A stretch of DNA of 64,000 bases from Ensifer aridi (GTDB lineage: Bacteria; Pseudomonadota; Alphaproteobacteria; Rhizobiales; Rhizobiaceae): contig NZ_LUAV01000007.1 in assembly GCF_002078505.1 (NCBI RefSeq), positions 1-64,000 of the forward strand. The letters are read 5' to 3'. The translations under genes and the position numbers were made by a program. Of this stretch, positions 16,079-24,978 are shown piece after piece; position 1 is the stretch's first letter, and each line of letters starts with the position of its first letter. The notes beneath the pieces are model-generated. The model saw only the letters and a list, made by a program, of their open reading frames with translations. It was not told the DNA's origin and searched no databases.

Positions 16079-17479
16079 ATGTTTCTTTCCGTCTTCGACG
16101 TCTTCAAGATCGGTATCGGTCCATCGAGCTCGCACACTATGGGGCCGATGTCGGCCGCCAACAGGTTTCTCGATCTCATCCTGTCGGACGACTGGCCGCG
16201 GCCGTCCCATGCGGCCGTTAGCGCCATCCAGGTAAGCCTGCACGGGTCGCTGGCGCATACGGGTATCGGCCACGGCACGGGCAGGGCGGTGATTCTCGGC
16301 CTGATGGGCGAACGCCCTGACCTCGTCGACCCGGACCGGATGGATGCGATCATCGAGGAGGTGGAGCGCACGGGCCGCGTCACGCCTCCCGGCCATCCGG
16401 CCTATGCATTCCAGCCAAAAACCGATCTCATCTTTGACAAGAAGGTGCCACTGCCGGGCCACGCCAACGGCATGTCCTTTTCGGCCTTCGATCGCGACGG
16501 TCGGCTGCTTCTCAAGCGGATCTACTATTCGATCGGCGGCGGTTTCGTCGTAACCGATACGGAACTGGAGGCGATGCGGGCTCAGAAGAACAAGCCTGCC
16601 GGCGTCAAGGTGCCCTATCCCTTTGCGACGGCGCAGCAGATGCTCGACATGGCCGCCCGCTCGGGGCTGACGATTGCCCAGATGAAGCGGGCTAACGAGG
16701 AATGCGCCATGTCGAGGGAGGAGCTCGACGCGGGGCTCGATCGCATCTGGGCGGCGATGAATGCCTGCATCGACCGCGGTCTCAGCCAGGACGGGATCAT
16801 GCCGGGCGGCCTGAAGGTCCGCCGGCGCGCCCGCGCGATCCATGACAAGCTGCAGGAGGAATGGCGCTCCAACAAGACCAATCCGTTGCTCGCGAACGAT
16901 TGGCTGAGCGTCTACGCCATGGCCGTCAATGAAGAGAACGCCGCCGGCGGCAGGGTGGTTACATCGCCGACCAACGGCGCGGCGGGAGTCGTGCCGGCGA
17001 CCATCCGCTACTATTTGCATTTCCACGACGATGCCGATCAGGAAGGTATTCGCGATTACCTGCTGACCGCCGCCGCCGTCGGCGGTATCATCAAACACAA
17101 CGCCTCGATCTCGGGAGCGGAGGTCGGCTGTCAGGGTGAGGTCGGTTCGGCTTCGGCGATGGCAGCCGCAGGTCTCGCCGCCGTGATGGGCGGTACGCCC
17201 GAACAGATCGAGAATGCCGCGGAGATTGCGCTCGAGCATCATCTCGGCATGACCTGCGATCCGGTCGCGGGTCTGGTCCAGGTGCCCTGCATCGAACGCA
17301 ATGCCCTTGGCGCCGTGAAGGCGGTCACGGCGGCGTCGCTCGCGCTCAAAGGCGACGGCAAGCATTTCGTCCCGCTCGATGCCTGCATCGAGACGATGCG
17401 GCAGACGGGCGTGGACATGAACGAGAAGTACAAGGAAACATCCACCGGCGGGCTCGCCGTCAACGTCGTCGAGTGCTGA
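16079..17479 (+). CDS. sdaA: L-serine ammonia-lyase (iron-sulfur dependent)
   Basis: Single-chain 466-residue serine dehydratase: L-serine to pyruvate and ammonia, cytosolic. It begins directly with the beta domain ([20 protein letters not shown], residues 4-23, in part) and ends in the alpha domain. The [4Fe-4S] cysteines are in the [12 protein letters not shown] motif and the [14 protein letters not shown] motif of the family. The start ATG at 16079 is the one that begins at the usual N-terminus. It stands alone, 78 bases before the next gene on the same strand. Confidence 0.95.
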   Translation: MFLSVFDVFKIGIGPSSSHTMGPMSAANRFLDLILSDDWPRPSHAAVSAIQVSLHGSLAHTGIGHGTGRAVILGLMGERPDLVDPDRMDAIIEEVERTGRVTPPGHPAYAFQPKTDLIFDKKVPLPGHANGMSFSAFDRDGRLLLKRIYYSIGGGFVVTDTELEAMRAQKNKPAGVKVPYPFATAQQMLDMAARSGLTIAQMKRANEECAMSREELDAGLDRIWAAMNACIDRGLSQDGIMPGGLKVRRRARAIHDKLQEEWRSNKTNPLLANDWLSVYAMAVNEENAAGGRVVTSPTNGAAGVVPATIRYYLHFHDDADQEGIRDYLLTAAAVGGIIKHNASISGAEVGCQGEVGSASAMAAAGLAAVMGGTPEQIENAAEIALEHHLGMTCDPVAGLVQVPCIERNALGAVKAVTAASLALKGDGKHFVPLDACIETMRQTGVDMNEKYKETSTGGLAVNVVEC

Positions 17480-17557
17480 CACATGTCGTCCGGCGCTGTG
17501 GACGAAGCCGCGCAACCCGCTTGACCGCGACCGGCGGACGGGTGTTGAAGGTTCGCC

Positions 17558-17995
17558 ATGGCTTTGCATCTCATAAAGCTCTGCGTCGGTGCCGAATCCG
17601 TCGAGGACTTGCGCGAATGGGTGTCGCGCAAGTCCTTAGCGGCGATTGCGGCCGGACAGCAGCCCCATTCCTTCCATACGACGCGGATGGTTCCGAAGCG
17701 CGCGGAAGAGCTTCTGGCGAGTGGGTCGCTCTACTGGGTGATCAAGGGATATGTGCAGGCGCGCCAGCCGCTGATCGGCATCGAGACCTTCACCGATGGC
17801 GAGGGCATCGGCCGCTGCAATCTCATCCTTGGGCCGGAAGTGGTGGAGACCGAACTGCAGCCACGCAGGGCCTTCCAGGGATGGCGGTACTTGGAGGACA
17901 AGGAAGCGCCGCGCGATCTCGCGTCGCTTTCCGGCGATGGCGGGGAGATGCCCCTCGAATTGCGGCGTGAACTCGCCGAACTCGGTCTCCTGTAG
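17558..17995 (+). CDS. DUF1489 family protein
   Basis: A 145-residue cytosolic protein of a family restricted to Alphaproteobacteria. Features seen: ALHLIKLCVG at the N-terminus, a repeated aromatic/charged core (SLYWVIKGYVQARQPL, about 57-72), and the C-terminal motif GPEVVETELQPRRAFQGWRYL. No catalytic residues can be assigned and no function is known. Same strand as sdaA; ATG at 17558 has a GAAGGTT upstream. Confidence 0.9.
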   Translation: MALHLIKLCVGAESVEDLREWVSRKSLAAIAAGQQPHSFHTTRMVPKRAEELLASGSLYWVIKGYVQARQPLIGIETFTDGEGIGRCNLILGPEVVETELQPRRAFQGWRYLEDKEAPRDLASLSGDGGEMPLELRRELAELGLL

Positions 17996-18437
17996 TCGCA
18001 GCCATATCGTCCGTCAGAGCTGCTCAGCCGCGTTCCGCTCAATGCTTGCACATGGCTGGTATGGCGCGTACCGCCTGAAACACGGCTCCGTGATCAGTGC
18101 AGTCTCATTCTCAACGGACGGCGACCAGGTGCCGTGACATGCAGGTGGATTTCCGCCCGGGGCTGGGTCGAACGCCAAGCGCGTGCGCCATGTGTGAGAA
18201 GCATGCCCACGAGGTCCCGCGTCTTTGCTTTCGACCGGTTGAGGCCGATATCGGCGATACGCATCGCCGCCTCGTGCAACGGATGCAGTCGGATGCGGGA
18301 GGGCTTCGCTTGCTTTCCCGGCATTGCGGTGATGCCGGGAACGTTCTCGTTCACTGCCATGACAGACCTCGTTACGCTATACAAATCCGAGGAGGACGGC
18401 CGGAGAAACGCACCCGCCCGTCAAAATGTCGTGCCGC
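17996..18437. other. Intergenic region, no supported gene
   Basis: No good gene. One leftward reading frame (18094-18384, basic, about 88-96 residues) could be real but lacks a recognisable family or clear ribosome binding site. No hairpin with a T tract was seen. Confidence 0.35.
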
Positions 18438-19937
18438 TCACTGCTGGCTCGCCCAGCAGGAGAAGCCTTTCTTTTTCAGGACCTTGCATGCGTTGACCGC
18501 CTTGTCCTGATCGCCGAAGCCGCCGAAGCGCGCGCGGTAGACCTGGGCGCCGCCATTGCTGAAGGCGACCGTAAACGGCTTCGCGTTTCGCAGTGCTTTG
18601 CCACCCTTTTCCTGGGCATTGCCAAGCAGCGTCATTGCCTGTGCCTCGTTATCCGTCGCGCCGATCTGGATGACCCAGCCCTGGGGCTGCACGTTCGCTT
18701 CGGAGCGGGCTTCTGCCTTGGCGGGCGCTGTCTCGGCCGTGGCGACGGAGTTGGTGATCTGCGTGTCGACCTCGGCGGTCGGCGCCGGCTGCCCCGCAAG
18801 CTTGGCGCTCTGTGCATCGAGCGTGTTCGGTGCGACCTTGGCGGAAAGCACGGGATTGTCGGACGCGGGCTTGGTCGCCGCATAGGCCATTGCGATGCCG
18901 CCGGCATTGCCGCTGTCGTAGCGCACGCTCGGGACAGGGCCGGTATTCGGCAGGTCCATTGCTGCCGATGCGACCGCAACCGGCGCCTCGGCAGGCTGCG
19001 CCTCGGCTTCCGCGACCGCCGGCACGGGCTCTGCGGGAGCCTGAGCGATCAGGTTGCCGCCACCCCGGCGCGAGGCGGCCGGCATATACTTGGCAACCAG
19101 CTTGCGCATCTGGGCATCGCGGGCGCCGCCCGACGTGCCGCCCATGACGACCGCAACGATGCTGCGACCGTCGAGTTGAGCGGAGGTCACCAGGTTGAAT
19201 CCGGAAGCGCGGGTATAGCCGGTCTTGATGCCATCGACACCGCGGACATTGCCGAGAAGGCGATTGTGGTTGCCGATGCTCTGCTTGCCGAAACGGAAGC
19301 TGCGCGTGGAGAAGTAATCGTAATATTGCGGGAAATGCTGCCGCAGGGCGATACCGAGGCGAGCCTGGTCACGGGCCGTCGTCCGCTGTTCGGTATTAGG
19401 CAGACCATGGGCGTTGCGATAGGTCGTGCGCGTCATGCCGAGCGCCCGAGCCTTGTTGGTCATCATCCGGGCGAACCGTTGTTCCGAACCGCCGAGCAAT
19501 TCGCCGAGCGCCGTAGCGGCGTCGTTGGCCGAACGCGTGACCAGCGCGAGGACCGCCTGCTCCACGGTGATCGATTTGCCCGCTCGTACGCCGAGTTTCG
19601 ACGGCGGCTCGGACGACGCCTTCTTCGAGAAGGGCACCTGCGTGGTCTTGCTGATACGCCCCGCCTCCAGTGCCTCGAAGGTCAGATACAGCGTCATCAT
19701 CTTGGTCAGCGAGGCCGGATAGCGCAACTCGTCCGCATCCTCGCCGTAAAGCACCTTGCCCGTCTTCGCATCGACGACGATGCCCGCATATCTGGGATTG
19801 GCAAGGGCGGGCGCCGAAAGGGCGAGCGCGACGATGGCGCTCGCAAGGACAACCCGTCCTACAACTTTTGAAAAGACGCCAAGTGGGCGCTTCACGAGAT
19901 CAGAAAAAACGGATTGAGACACTACGCTGCTCTTCAT
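18438..19937 (-). CDS. D-alanyl-D-alanine carboxypeptidase (PBP5/6 type) with SPOR domain
   Basis: Periplasmic penicillin-binding protein trimming peptidoglycan pentapeptides. From the longest frame (start 19967): hydrophobic signal region about 36-56, catalytic SLTK (Ser86), SAN (about 144-146), KTG (in the motif GIKTGYTRASG), and a C-terminal SPOR domain (about 430-509, QIGATDN...FGGFGDQDKA) that would bind denuded glycan at the septum. Between them lies an Ala/Pro/Glu-rich linker of about 130 residues. The start at 19937 (MKSSVVSQ) or 19943 fits the signal peptide; 19967 is less likely. The DacA-like plus SPOR layout is usual in rhizobia. Confidence 0.93.
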   Translation of the reverse strand: MKSSVVSQSVFSDLVKRPLGVFSKVVGRVVLASAIVALALSAPALANPRYAGIVVDAKTGKVLYGEDADELRYPASLTKMMTLYLTFEALEAGRISKTTQVPFSKKASSEPPSKLGVRAGKSITVEQAVLALVTRSANDAATALGELLGGSEQRFARMMTNKARALGMTRTTYRNAHGLPNTEQRTTARDQARLGIALRQHFPQYYDYFSTRSFRFGKQSIGNHNRLLGNVRGVDGIKTGYTRASGFNLVTSAQLDGRSIVAVVMGGTSGGARDAQMRKLVAKYMPAASRRGGGNLIAQAPAEPVPAVAEAEAQPAEAPVAVASAAMDLPNTGPVPSVRYDSGNAGGIAMAYAATKPASDNPVLSAKVAPNTLDAQSAKLAGQPAPTAEVDTQITNSVATAETAPAKAEARSEANVQPQGWVIQIGATDNEAQAMTLLGNAQEKGGKALRNAKPFTVAFSNGGAQVYRARFGGFGDQDKAVNACKVLKKKGFSCWASQQ

Positions 19938-20124
19938 TCTCATGTCGGGGGTGCCGTCCGGACGCATTCTCCGGGAACGACCGTTCCCGAGACATTATCG
20001 GGATAGCGTTACCAATCGGTTTATGATGAATGATTGGTTTCTGGGGCTGGTCGATTTGTTCGGAAAAGGCACCGGCCGGCGATCTCCGCCGGCCTATTGC
20101 CTGCATCACGACTCTTGGACAAAA

Positions 20125-20853
20125 TCACGGCACCGAGCGCTCGCGAATGAATGTTTCTACGGAATCATCGATTTCGCGCCATTGCGGCAGCAACTTGCTC
20201 GAGAATCTATAGAGAACCGTGAGGTCCTTACCTATGTGGACGTCACGTTGGCAGTCGGCACTGGTCGAGCTCGCGGGGCTTTCGGGCAGGAGGCAGCGCA
20301 AGACATAGGGCGGGCGCCCGTCTCTCTCGGCCGTGAAAAAGACCTCGCCCGCATAGCTGGACTTCGGCTTGGCATCGTATCTGGTGAGCCCCGCGGGACC
20401 GGCTTGCGGCCTGTCTTCCAGGACGTGACGGTAGACGGGGACAAACCGCCCGGACATGTCGCGCGACATCGTGCTCTGGGTGATCTGCAGGAAGATCAGG
20501 TTTTCCGGGCGGTTTAGATCGTTGAATATGAGCCGTGTCTCGTCGCTGTAGCCCTCAAGTGCGGGCCAGGTCAGGTAAAGGTCGAGGCGCTCGACGATGT
20601 TCGTGGCGCGCTGGCTTTCGAAGCGAATGACGTTGGCGGGAAGACGCAGATGATCCTGGCCGATCAAGATGTCGTAGGTCTGGCGGCTCGCGGTATGCCC
20701 GGCAAGGGCGAGGTATTCGCCGAGCCGGCGCCCGGAAAAAGAGAGCAAGATCGTCAGCGCAACGAGCAGCAAGGCGAGCGCGGCGATCTTGTATAGGGCG
20801 CGGGGCGAGAGCAGCGGTATGAGGTCCGGTTCCGGGCTAGATGGCGTGGTCAT
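20125..20853 (-). CDS. Conserved hypothetical membrane-anchored protein
   Basis: A 242-residue protein with one hydrophobic segment (about 20-42, YKIAALALLLVALTILLSF, in part) and a soluble domain that is probably periplasmic, containing two Cys (in the RCLLPESPASSTSADC region). I do not recognise the family. It is 158 bases upstream of the carboxypeptidase on the same strand, so an operon is possible. ATG at 20853; no strong ribosome binding site is visible. Confidence 0.75.
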   Translation of the reverse strand: MTTPSSPEPDLIPLLSPRALYKIAALALLLVALTILLSFSGRRLGEYLALAGHTASRQTYDILIGQDHLRLPANVIRFESQRATNIVERLDLYLTWPALEGYSDETRLIFNDLNRPENLIFLQITQSTMSRDMSGRFVPVYRHVLEDRPQAGPAGLTRYDAKPKSSYAGEVFFTAERDGRPPYVLRCLLPESPASSTSADCQRDVHIGKDLTVLYRFSSKLLPQWREIDDSVETFIRERSVP

Positions 20854-21016
20854 GAGTGCGCCGTCCGCTGCGCTGGCTGATTTGATATGGCGCCCTTGTC
20901 CGCTTGGAAGCCCTGCTCTGTGAGCGGAGGTCCGGCGGAAATTGCTTTCCTCGACGCTCGTTGAAGATGGTTAAATTTCGATGAAGCGAGGTCGCTCGAA
21001 GACTGTGCGGATCGTC

Positions 21017-21054
21017 AAAAAGAAAGGCCGGTTCCAGGGACAAGGGAACCGGCC
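21017..21054 (-). terminator. Rho-independent terminator of the transglutaminase-like gene
   Basis: Perfect ten-base inverted repeat GGCCGGTTCC (21026-21035) and GGAACCGGCC (21045-21054); on the minus strand it is followed by TTTCTTTTT (21025-21017). Confidence 0.9.
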
Positions 21055-21153
21055 GGGGCTTGGGTCTGGGACGGGGACAGGGGACTGACCTAAGCCCGTT
21101 TAGGATCGCGTCGGCAATTGCGGCTTTTTGCCGAGCAGTTGGTGACCGGGTCG

Positions 21154-21762
21154 TTACTTGCTGCTGACGCTGCCGACGGCAACGGCGCGGCCGTCCTGCA
21201 GCTTTACCCAGCGGCCGGCATTCTCAGAGGACTGCCGCTTCAGGTAAGTATATTCGGTGTCGGACCACAGCAGCACTTTGCTGCGCATGTTGTCGAGGAT
21301 GAAGTCGCCGCGATCGGTGCGCACAGTTAGCACCGCGTGGCCGTCGCCATTCGGCTGCAGGACGACGGTGATCAGAAGATCGGCGGGGGAAAAGCCGCTT
21401 TCGATCAGTTTGCGGCGTTTCAAGAGCACATAATCCTCGCAGTCGCCGACGGTATCGGGATAGGACCACTCTTCCTCGACGCCATGGATTTCTATGTCGG
21501 TCATAGGCGTGACGGCCTGGTTTACCTCGTAATTGACTTCGAGGATCTTCTGCCAGCCATCGCGGGTCAGCACAGCGGGGCCGTGGTCGGGGCCAACGAA
21601 CCGGCATTCGGATTGATAGCTCTTACAGAACTCATAGTGCCCAATCGGCGGATTGGTCGCGCCGCCGACCGTCATGTTCGCCGGCGATGCGACGGCGGGA
21701 CCGGTCAGGATGCCGGTGATGAGGGCCGCGGCGGCGATCGCCTTGATGATAATTCTGCGCAT
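21154..21762 (-). CDS. Bacterial transglutaminase-like cysteine peptidase (BTLCP/DUF920 family)
   Basis: A 202-residue exported protein. A signal peptide (MRRIIIKAIAAAALITG start, cleavage near AVA-SPA) is followed by a BTLCP domain: Cys in the motif TVGDCEDYVLLKRRKL, His in DGHAVLTV, and Asp in the motif GDFILDNM. It is the Cys-His-Asp triad of periplasmic proteases related to LapG. The two extra cysteines in the motif FCKSYQSECRF could form a disulfide. The start at 21762 has GGGGAGA nine bases upstream; the longer frame to 21795 has none. No partner such as a LapD-like receptor is adjacent. Confidence 0.9.
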   Translation of the reverse strand: MRRIIIKAIAAAALITGILTGPAVASPANMTVGGATNPPIGHYEFCKSYQSECRFVGPDHGPAVLTRDGWQKILEVNYEVNQAVTPMTDIEIHGVEEEWSYPDTVGDCEDYVLLKRRKLIESGFSPADLLITVVLQPNGDGHAVLTVRTDRGDFILDNMRSKVLLWSDTEYTYLKRQSSENAGRWVKLQDGRAVAVGSVSSK

Positions 21763-22280
21763 GTCTGTCTCCCCGTTATGGTTCGACAATGGCACAGAGA
21801 TTTTTACTTGCGGCGAAGATGCGAGGTAAAAACAAGTACAAATTCGAATAGCATAAGAATAAACTTCGATTTGTATTTGAATAAAATTTGATTCAAATTT
21901 TAGCGAATTCCGTGAGGCATGAGCACGATGCTGGTTCGTTTGGTGAAGGGCAGTTCAGATAACTTATTGAAATGAGCGCGCAAAATTTTTCAGTTAGCAT
22001 CGCATGCATATGGGTGCGGCGGCCGCGGCATTGCGGCGGCGAGGAAATTCGCAACTCTTAATGGAGTAAAACGGCGCCGACCAGAGCGGGATATACCGTA
22101 ACGCTCAGTTTACCAGAAAGTATTTCTGTTTGGTATGGGCGGACTAGCCAGTCGGCTTTGCAGACCGAGACGATTGCGCGGCGAGGCGAAGCACCCTTCA
22201 CTGTTCAGGAGGAATCCCGCCTTAAGGAACGATGAGCTATTTTCGCGACGCAGAAGAGACGCGGTAAGCCGGCCGTGCGC
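21763..22280. other. AT-rich intergenic region
   Basis: About 70 bases at 21835-21905 are far richer in A+T than the rest of the window, with repeated AAATTTGATTCAAATTTT and ATTCGAAT patterns. It lies upstream of the transglutaminase-like gene and may be its promoter region. The rest (21906-22280) shows no gene or clear hairpin. Confidence 0.5.
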
Positions 22281-22889
22281 TCAGAGGAATTCAGTCAGCG
22301 CTTCGCGTGACTGGACGCTAGAGAACTCGATGGCGACGCCTTCCTGGAAATGGCGCACGATCCTGCCCTTCATGTTGCCGAGCCTGACGGGGGTGCCGAT
22401 GGCCGGTCGTATGTCGACGTCGATGGCGGCTCCCGAGAGCGAGAGGTCGATGATCCGGCAAGAATATTTCTCGCCGGTGTCGATCGTCAGTTCCGTCAAT
22501 ATCTTGCGCGGCGCAAGCCGGTCATGACGCCGGTCCTCCGGCAGGCCGAGCTCGTGCTTGTTGGCGATCCATGTAAGCTGAGCCGCGAGTTTCTCGCGTT
22601 TGCGTTCAGTCGCGTTGAGCTGGATCACGAACGCATCGTCCGCAAGCCGTGACACCGTGCCTTCGAGGCGCCCCACGTGATCGATATAGGCGATGACGCG
22701 CTCCCCGGCGCGTGGCCGCGCGGCCGAGGCAAAGAGCACGTCTCCCGGCGACATATCGAGAACGGTGCACTCATATTCGTCGCGATTGGCAAGCATCAGC
22801 CGTCCCGAGAGATTGACGGAAACGCGTTGGAAGGCGCTTTCCTGGTGCGGTTTCGGGCCGCCGTTTTGCGCATGCTGAGACGAGAACAT
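22281..22889 (-). CDS. Tandem PilZ-domain protein
   Basis: A 202-residue cytosolic protein with two PilZ-like domains. Domain 1 covers about 18-115 (QRVSVNLSGRL then DMSPGDV). Domain 2 covers about 120-202 (RRHDRLAPR then DLSLSGAAIDV, with the (D/N)xSxxG signature). Domain 2 has the arginine-rich motif needed for c-di-GMP binding; domain 1 is degenerate. It is likely a c-di-GMP receptor that affects motility, envelope or exopolysaccharide, but no target is visible nearby. The start at 22889 (MFSSQHAQNG) is chosen; the longer frame has no family support. Confidence 0.88.
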   Translation of the reverse strand: MFSSQHAQNGGPKPHQESAFQRVSVNLSGRLMLANRDEYECTVLDMSPGDVLFASAARPRAGERVIAYIDHVGRLEGTVSRLADDAFVIQLNATERKREKLAAQLTWIANKHELGLPEDRRHDRLAPRKILTELTIDTGEKYSCRIIDLSLSGAAIDVDIRPAIGTPVRLGNMKGRIVRHFQEGVAIEFSSVQSREALTEFL

Positions 22890-22986
22890 GATCACTCTGC
22901 GATTGACGTATCTTGGCACGCGAAAGCATAAGTCGCGCCGGTTAATAGAAGGTTGGCCGCACAACCGGGGCGAAGCGCGTCTTAAA

Positions 22987-23050
22987 GCGCGTCGCATTCA
23001 ATCGAATTCATGCAACGCCGCCTTAGGTCCTTGCTTTGTGCATGGCGCTG
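22987..23050 (+). repeat. Interspersed hairpin repeat, second family, copy 2
   Basis: GCGCGTCGCATTCAATCGAA and onwards matches copy 1 at 9355-9414 in reverse complement, ending GCAACGCCGCC rather than a perfect arm. It is followed by TTAGGTCCTTGCTTTGTGCATG, which also matches the flank of copy 1. Confidence 0.65.
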
Positions 23051-23084
23051 TCCAATACCGCTGCACACTTTTGGACGACATGCA

Positions 23085-23702
23085 CTAGTCTCGTCTGCCG
23101 CCTGTAAGGATGCGCAATCTAGGCGGCTTGCGGGCTGCGCCTTCGCGATCGGTGACGGCTGTCACACCCGAAAGGGCGGAGGACCCGTCGGCTGCGTGTT
23201 CGTCGCGGTCGAGTTTCCGGATGCCGCAGGCGACGAGATGGGTAAGCGGTATCATGTGCAGCCATATCGGTCGGCCGAGCGGAGCCAGTGCGCCGAGCAG
23301 GCGGTCGCCTTTTCCGTCCGGCGAGGCGAGGGGGGTGAGCAGCAGCTCCAATTCCAACCGCTCCCCGCTCTCCGTCGTGCCGAGGGCGGAGAGAAGCGCC
23401 GGCGCGCGTTGTGTCATCACGTCATCGGCGATCCGGTCGGCCTCGCCCGCTTCCTCGGCGACCCAAAGGGCCGAAAATGACCGTTCGCGCAATTCCTGTC
23501 CGAAAAGGGCGCAAACGTTGGTGCCCGCAAGGCGAAAGCGGATGGCGCCGTCCGCCTGCCGTTGCAGAATGAAGAGGTCCGGCAGGAGGAAACGGATGTC
23601 CGCCGGCTGGATCTCGTCGCGACGCGGAAGGTCGCGATTGCCGCGAATTGCATTCCAATATTGAAACAGCTCGCTGGTGGTCCTGCTGCGCATCGTATCC
23701 AT
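23085..23702 (-). CDS. PAS-domain protein (PAS_5 family)
   Basis: A 205-residue protein. The N-terminal region (MRSRTTSELFQYWNAIRG, shown in part, then PADIRFLLPDLFIL) and the following residues (up to about 150) match the PAS_5 family common in Rhizobiales. The C-terminal 50 residues are low-complexity and Arg-rich. No output domain is present, so it is a stand-alone sensor module of unknown role. Starts at 23702 and 23693 are both ATG; the upstream part of the open frame is not part of the domain. It follows the PilZ gene on the same strand with about 195 bases between. Confidence 0.85.
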   Translation of the reverse strand: MDTMRSRTTSELFQYWNAIRGNRDLPRRDEIQPADIRFLLPDLFILQRQADGAIRFRLAGTNVCALFGQELRERSFSALWVAEEAGEADRIADDVMTQRAPALLSALGTTESGERLELELLLTPLASPDGKGDRLLGALAPLGRPIWLHMIPLTHLVACGIRKLDRDEHAADGSSALSGVTAVTDREGAARKPPRLRILTGGRRD

Positions 23703-23925
23703 TCGTCCTCTGGGTGCGGAACGCTTGTCTGTCCCGAATTGGGACGGACGAGCGCCCTTCGAGCGATCTCGAAGAGGGAGGAGCGATTTTCGTGCCAAGC
23801 GGAAATTAAGGTTAATAACTGGTTTCGATTGCGTTTGATGTCCGGCGCTGCCATTCGGTCGGTATCACTTCACGAAGGCTTGCCTTCAGCACATCGACTG
23901 GAGCGCCGGTAGATTGGCGCGACGC
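23703..23925. other. Intergenic region before an orphan terminator
   Basis: No protein gene on the plus strand. An A/T-rich start (AATTAAGGTTAATAACTGGT, 23805-23824) is followed by about 100 bases and a strong terminator. This could be a small RNA; see the finding. Confidence 0.4.
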
Positions 23926-23958
23926 GGCCGTTCAGTTTTCGCTGGACGGCCTTTTTTT
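23926..23958 (+). terminator. Rho-independent terminator with no plus-strand gene upstream
   Basis: GGCCGTTCAG ... CTGGACGGCC (23926-23951) with one mismatch, then seven T (23952-23958). The nearest protein-coding gene upstream on this strand is more than 5 kb away. Confidence 0.8.
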
Positions 23959-24009
23959 GTTTGCTTATCCCTTGGCGCGCTGCCGCGGGCGGTTCGCTGT
24001 CGGGTCGGC

Positions 24010-24100
24010 CTACAGCGGCGAACGTCAGGTGCGAAGGTCGCTGTGACACTTTCGAAGTGCCACATGACTCCTGAAATCGGTTCCGATTTGAGAGTCATGC
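24010..24100 (-). repeat. Two-palindrome intergenic repeat, copy D
   Basis: CTACAGCGGCG...AAGGTCGCTGTGACACTTT, then ATGACTCCTGAAATCGG and the mirror GATTTGAGAGTCATGC. Diverged from copies A and I. Confidence 0.65.
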
Positions 24101-24138
24101 AGAGCGCGACTGCAGCGACCGGTGAGACGAGGGCAGCC

Positions 24139-24870
24139 ATGGAACGGAATGAGGCGGCAACATCAGAGCAAGCGGACGCCGAGGATGCGGTCGGCCGCAC
24201 TCGGGAACCCGCGTTCAACCTACCGCCGGCACTGACCGCTATTCTCTTCTTCCTCGTTGCGATCCATGCGCTCAGAACCTATGCGCTGTCGGCCGAGGTT
24301 GACCAGGAACTGATCCTCAATTTCGCCTTCCTGCCGGCACGCTACACGATACCGTTCAGCGAACAGGGGCTCGCCTGGCTCTGGACGCCGGTCACCTATT
24401 CCTTTCTCCACGGCAGTTGGGAACATCTCATCTTCAACATCTTCTGGATGGTCGCGTTCGGCGCCCCGGTCGTGCGGCGGATCGGCGTAGCACGCTTGGC
24501 ATTGTTCTGGTGCCTGTCAGCGGCGGCCGCCGTCGGGCTGCACGTCCTATTCCATTGGGGCGAGATGATCGTGGTGGTTGGCGCCTCCGGCGTCGTTTCC
24601 GGCTTCATGGGCGCTGCGGCGCGTTTCGTGTTTTCCCCGAGCGGCCGTATCAGCCGCCAATTCGCCCACCTCAATCGACGACTTTCGTTCAGCGAAACAC
24701 TCGCCAACCGCTCCGTGCTCGTCTTCACCGCAGTCTGGTTCCTCACCAATTTCCTGGTGGCGTTCGGCGTGTTCTCCATTGGAGGGGCGGGAAGCATAGC
24801 CTGGGAGGCGCACATCGGCGGCTTCCTGTTCGGCTTCTTCCTGTTCGGGATTTTCGACCCGCGGCGGTGA
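24139..24870 (+). CDS. Rhomboid-family intramembrane serine protease
   Basis: A 243-residue inner-membrane protease that cleaves transmembrane substrates. A cytosolic N-terminus (about 25 residues) is followed by six predicted membrane segments. The catalytic Ser is in the GASG motif (VVVGASGVVSGFMGAAARF, in part, about residues 153-171) and the His is in AHIGGFLFGFF (about 226-236). The HGSWEHLIFNIFWM block in the first loop is typical. The start at 24139 (MERNEAATSEQ) avoids the repeat copy D just upstream, which would otherwise add about 75 residues. Substrates are unknown. Confidence 0.92.
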   Translation: MERNEAATSEQADAEDAVGRTREPAFNLPPALTAILFFLVAIHALRTYALSAEVDQELILNFAFLPARYTIPFSEQGLAWLWTPVTYSFLHGSWEHLIFNIFWMVAFGAPVVRRIGVARLALFWCLSAAAAVGLHVLFHWGEMIVVVGASGVVSGFMGAAARFVFSPSGRISRQFAHLNRRLSFSETLANRSVLVFTAVWFLTNFLVAFGVFSIGGAGSIAWEAHIGGFLFGFFLFGIFDPRR

Positions 24871-24978
24871 AGCGGGATAGAGAATTGTTAAAGGCGCTTG
24901 GAAGCGCCCGGCAGTCATCCCGAGCCGAGCTCCCCCTCCGCGGGGCGACGGCGGCGACGAAGCCCTTGGCCGCTCGGC

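Noticed and set aside
16031..17569. A 512-residue open frame opposite sdaA
   Set aside because: Shadow of the sdaA reading frame; composition typical of antisense GC-rich sequence.
18094..18384. Leftward 88-96-residue frame in the gap before the carboxypeptidase
   Set aside because: No ribosome binding site, no recognised family; kept only as a possible small gene in the gap note.
22281..22997. Longer start for the PilZ protein
   Set aside because: The 36 extra residues are not part of the domain and begin inside a repeat-rich region.
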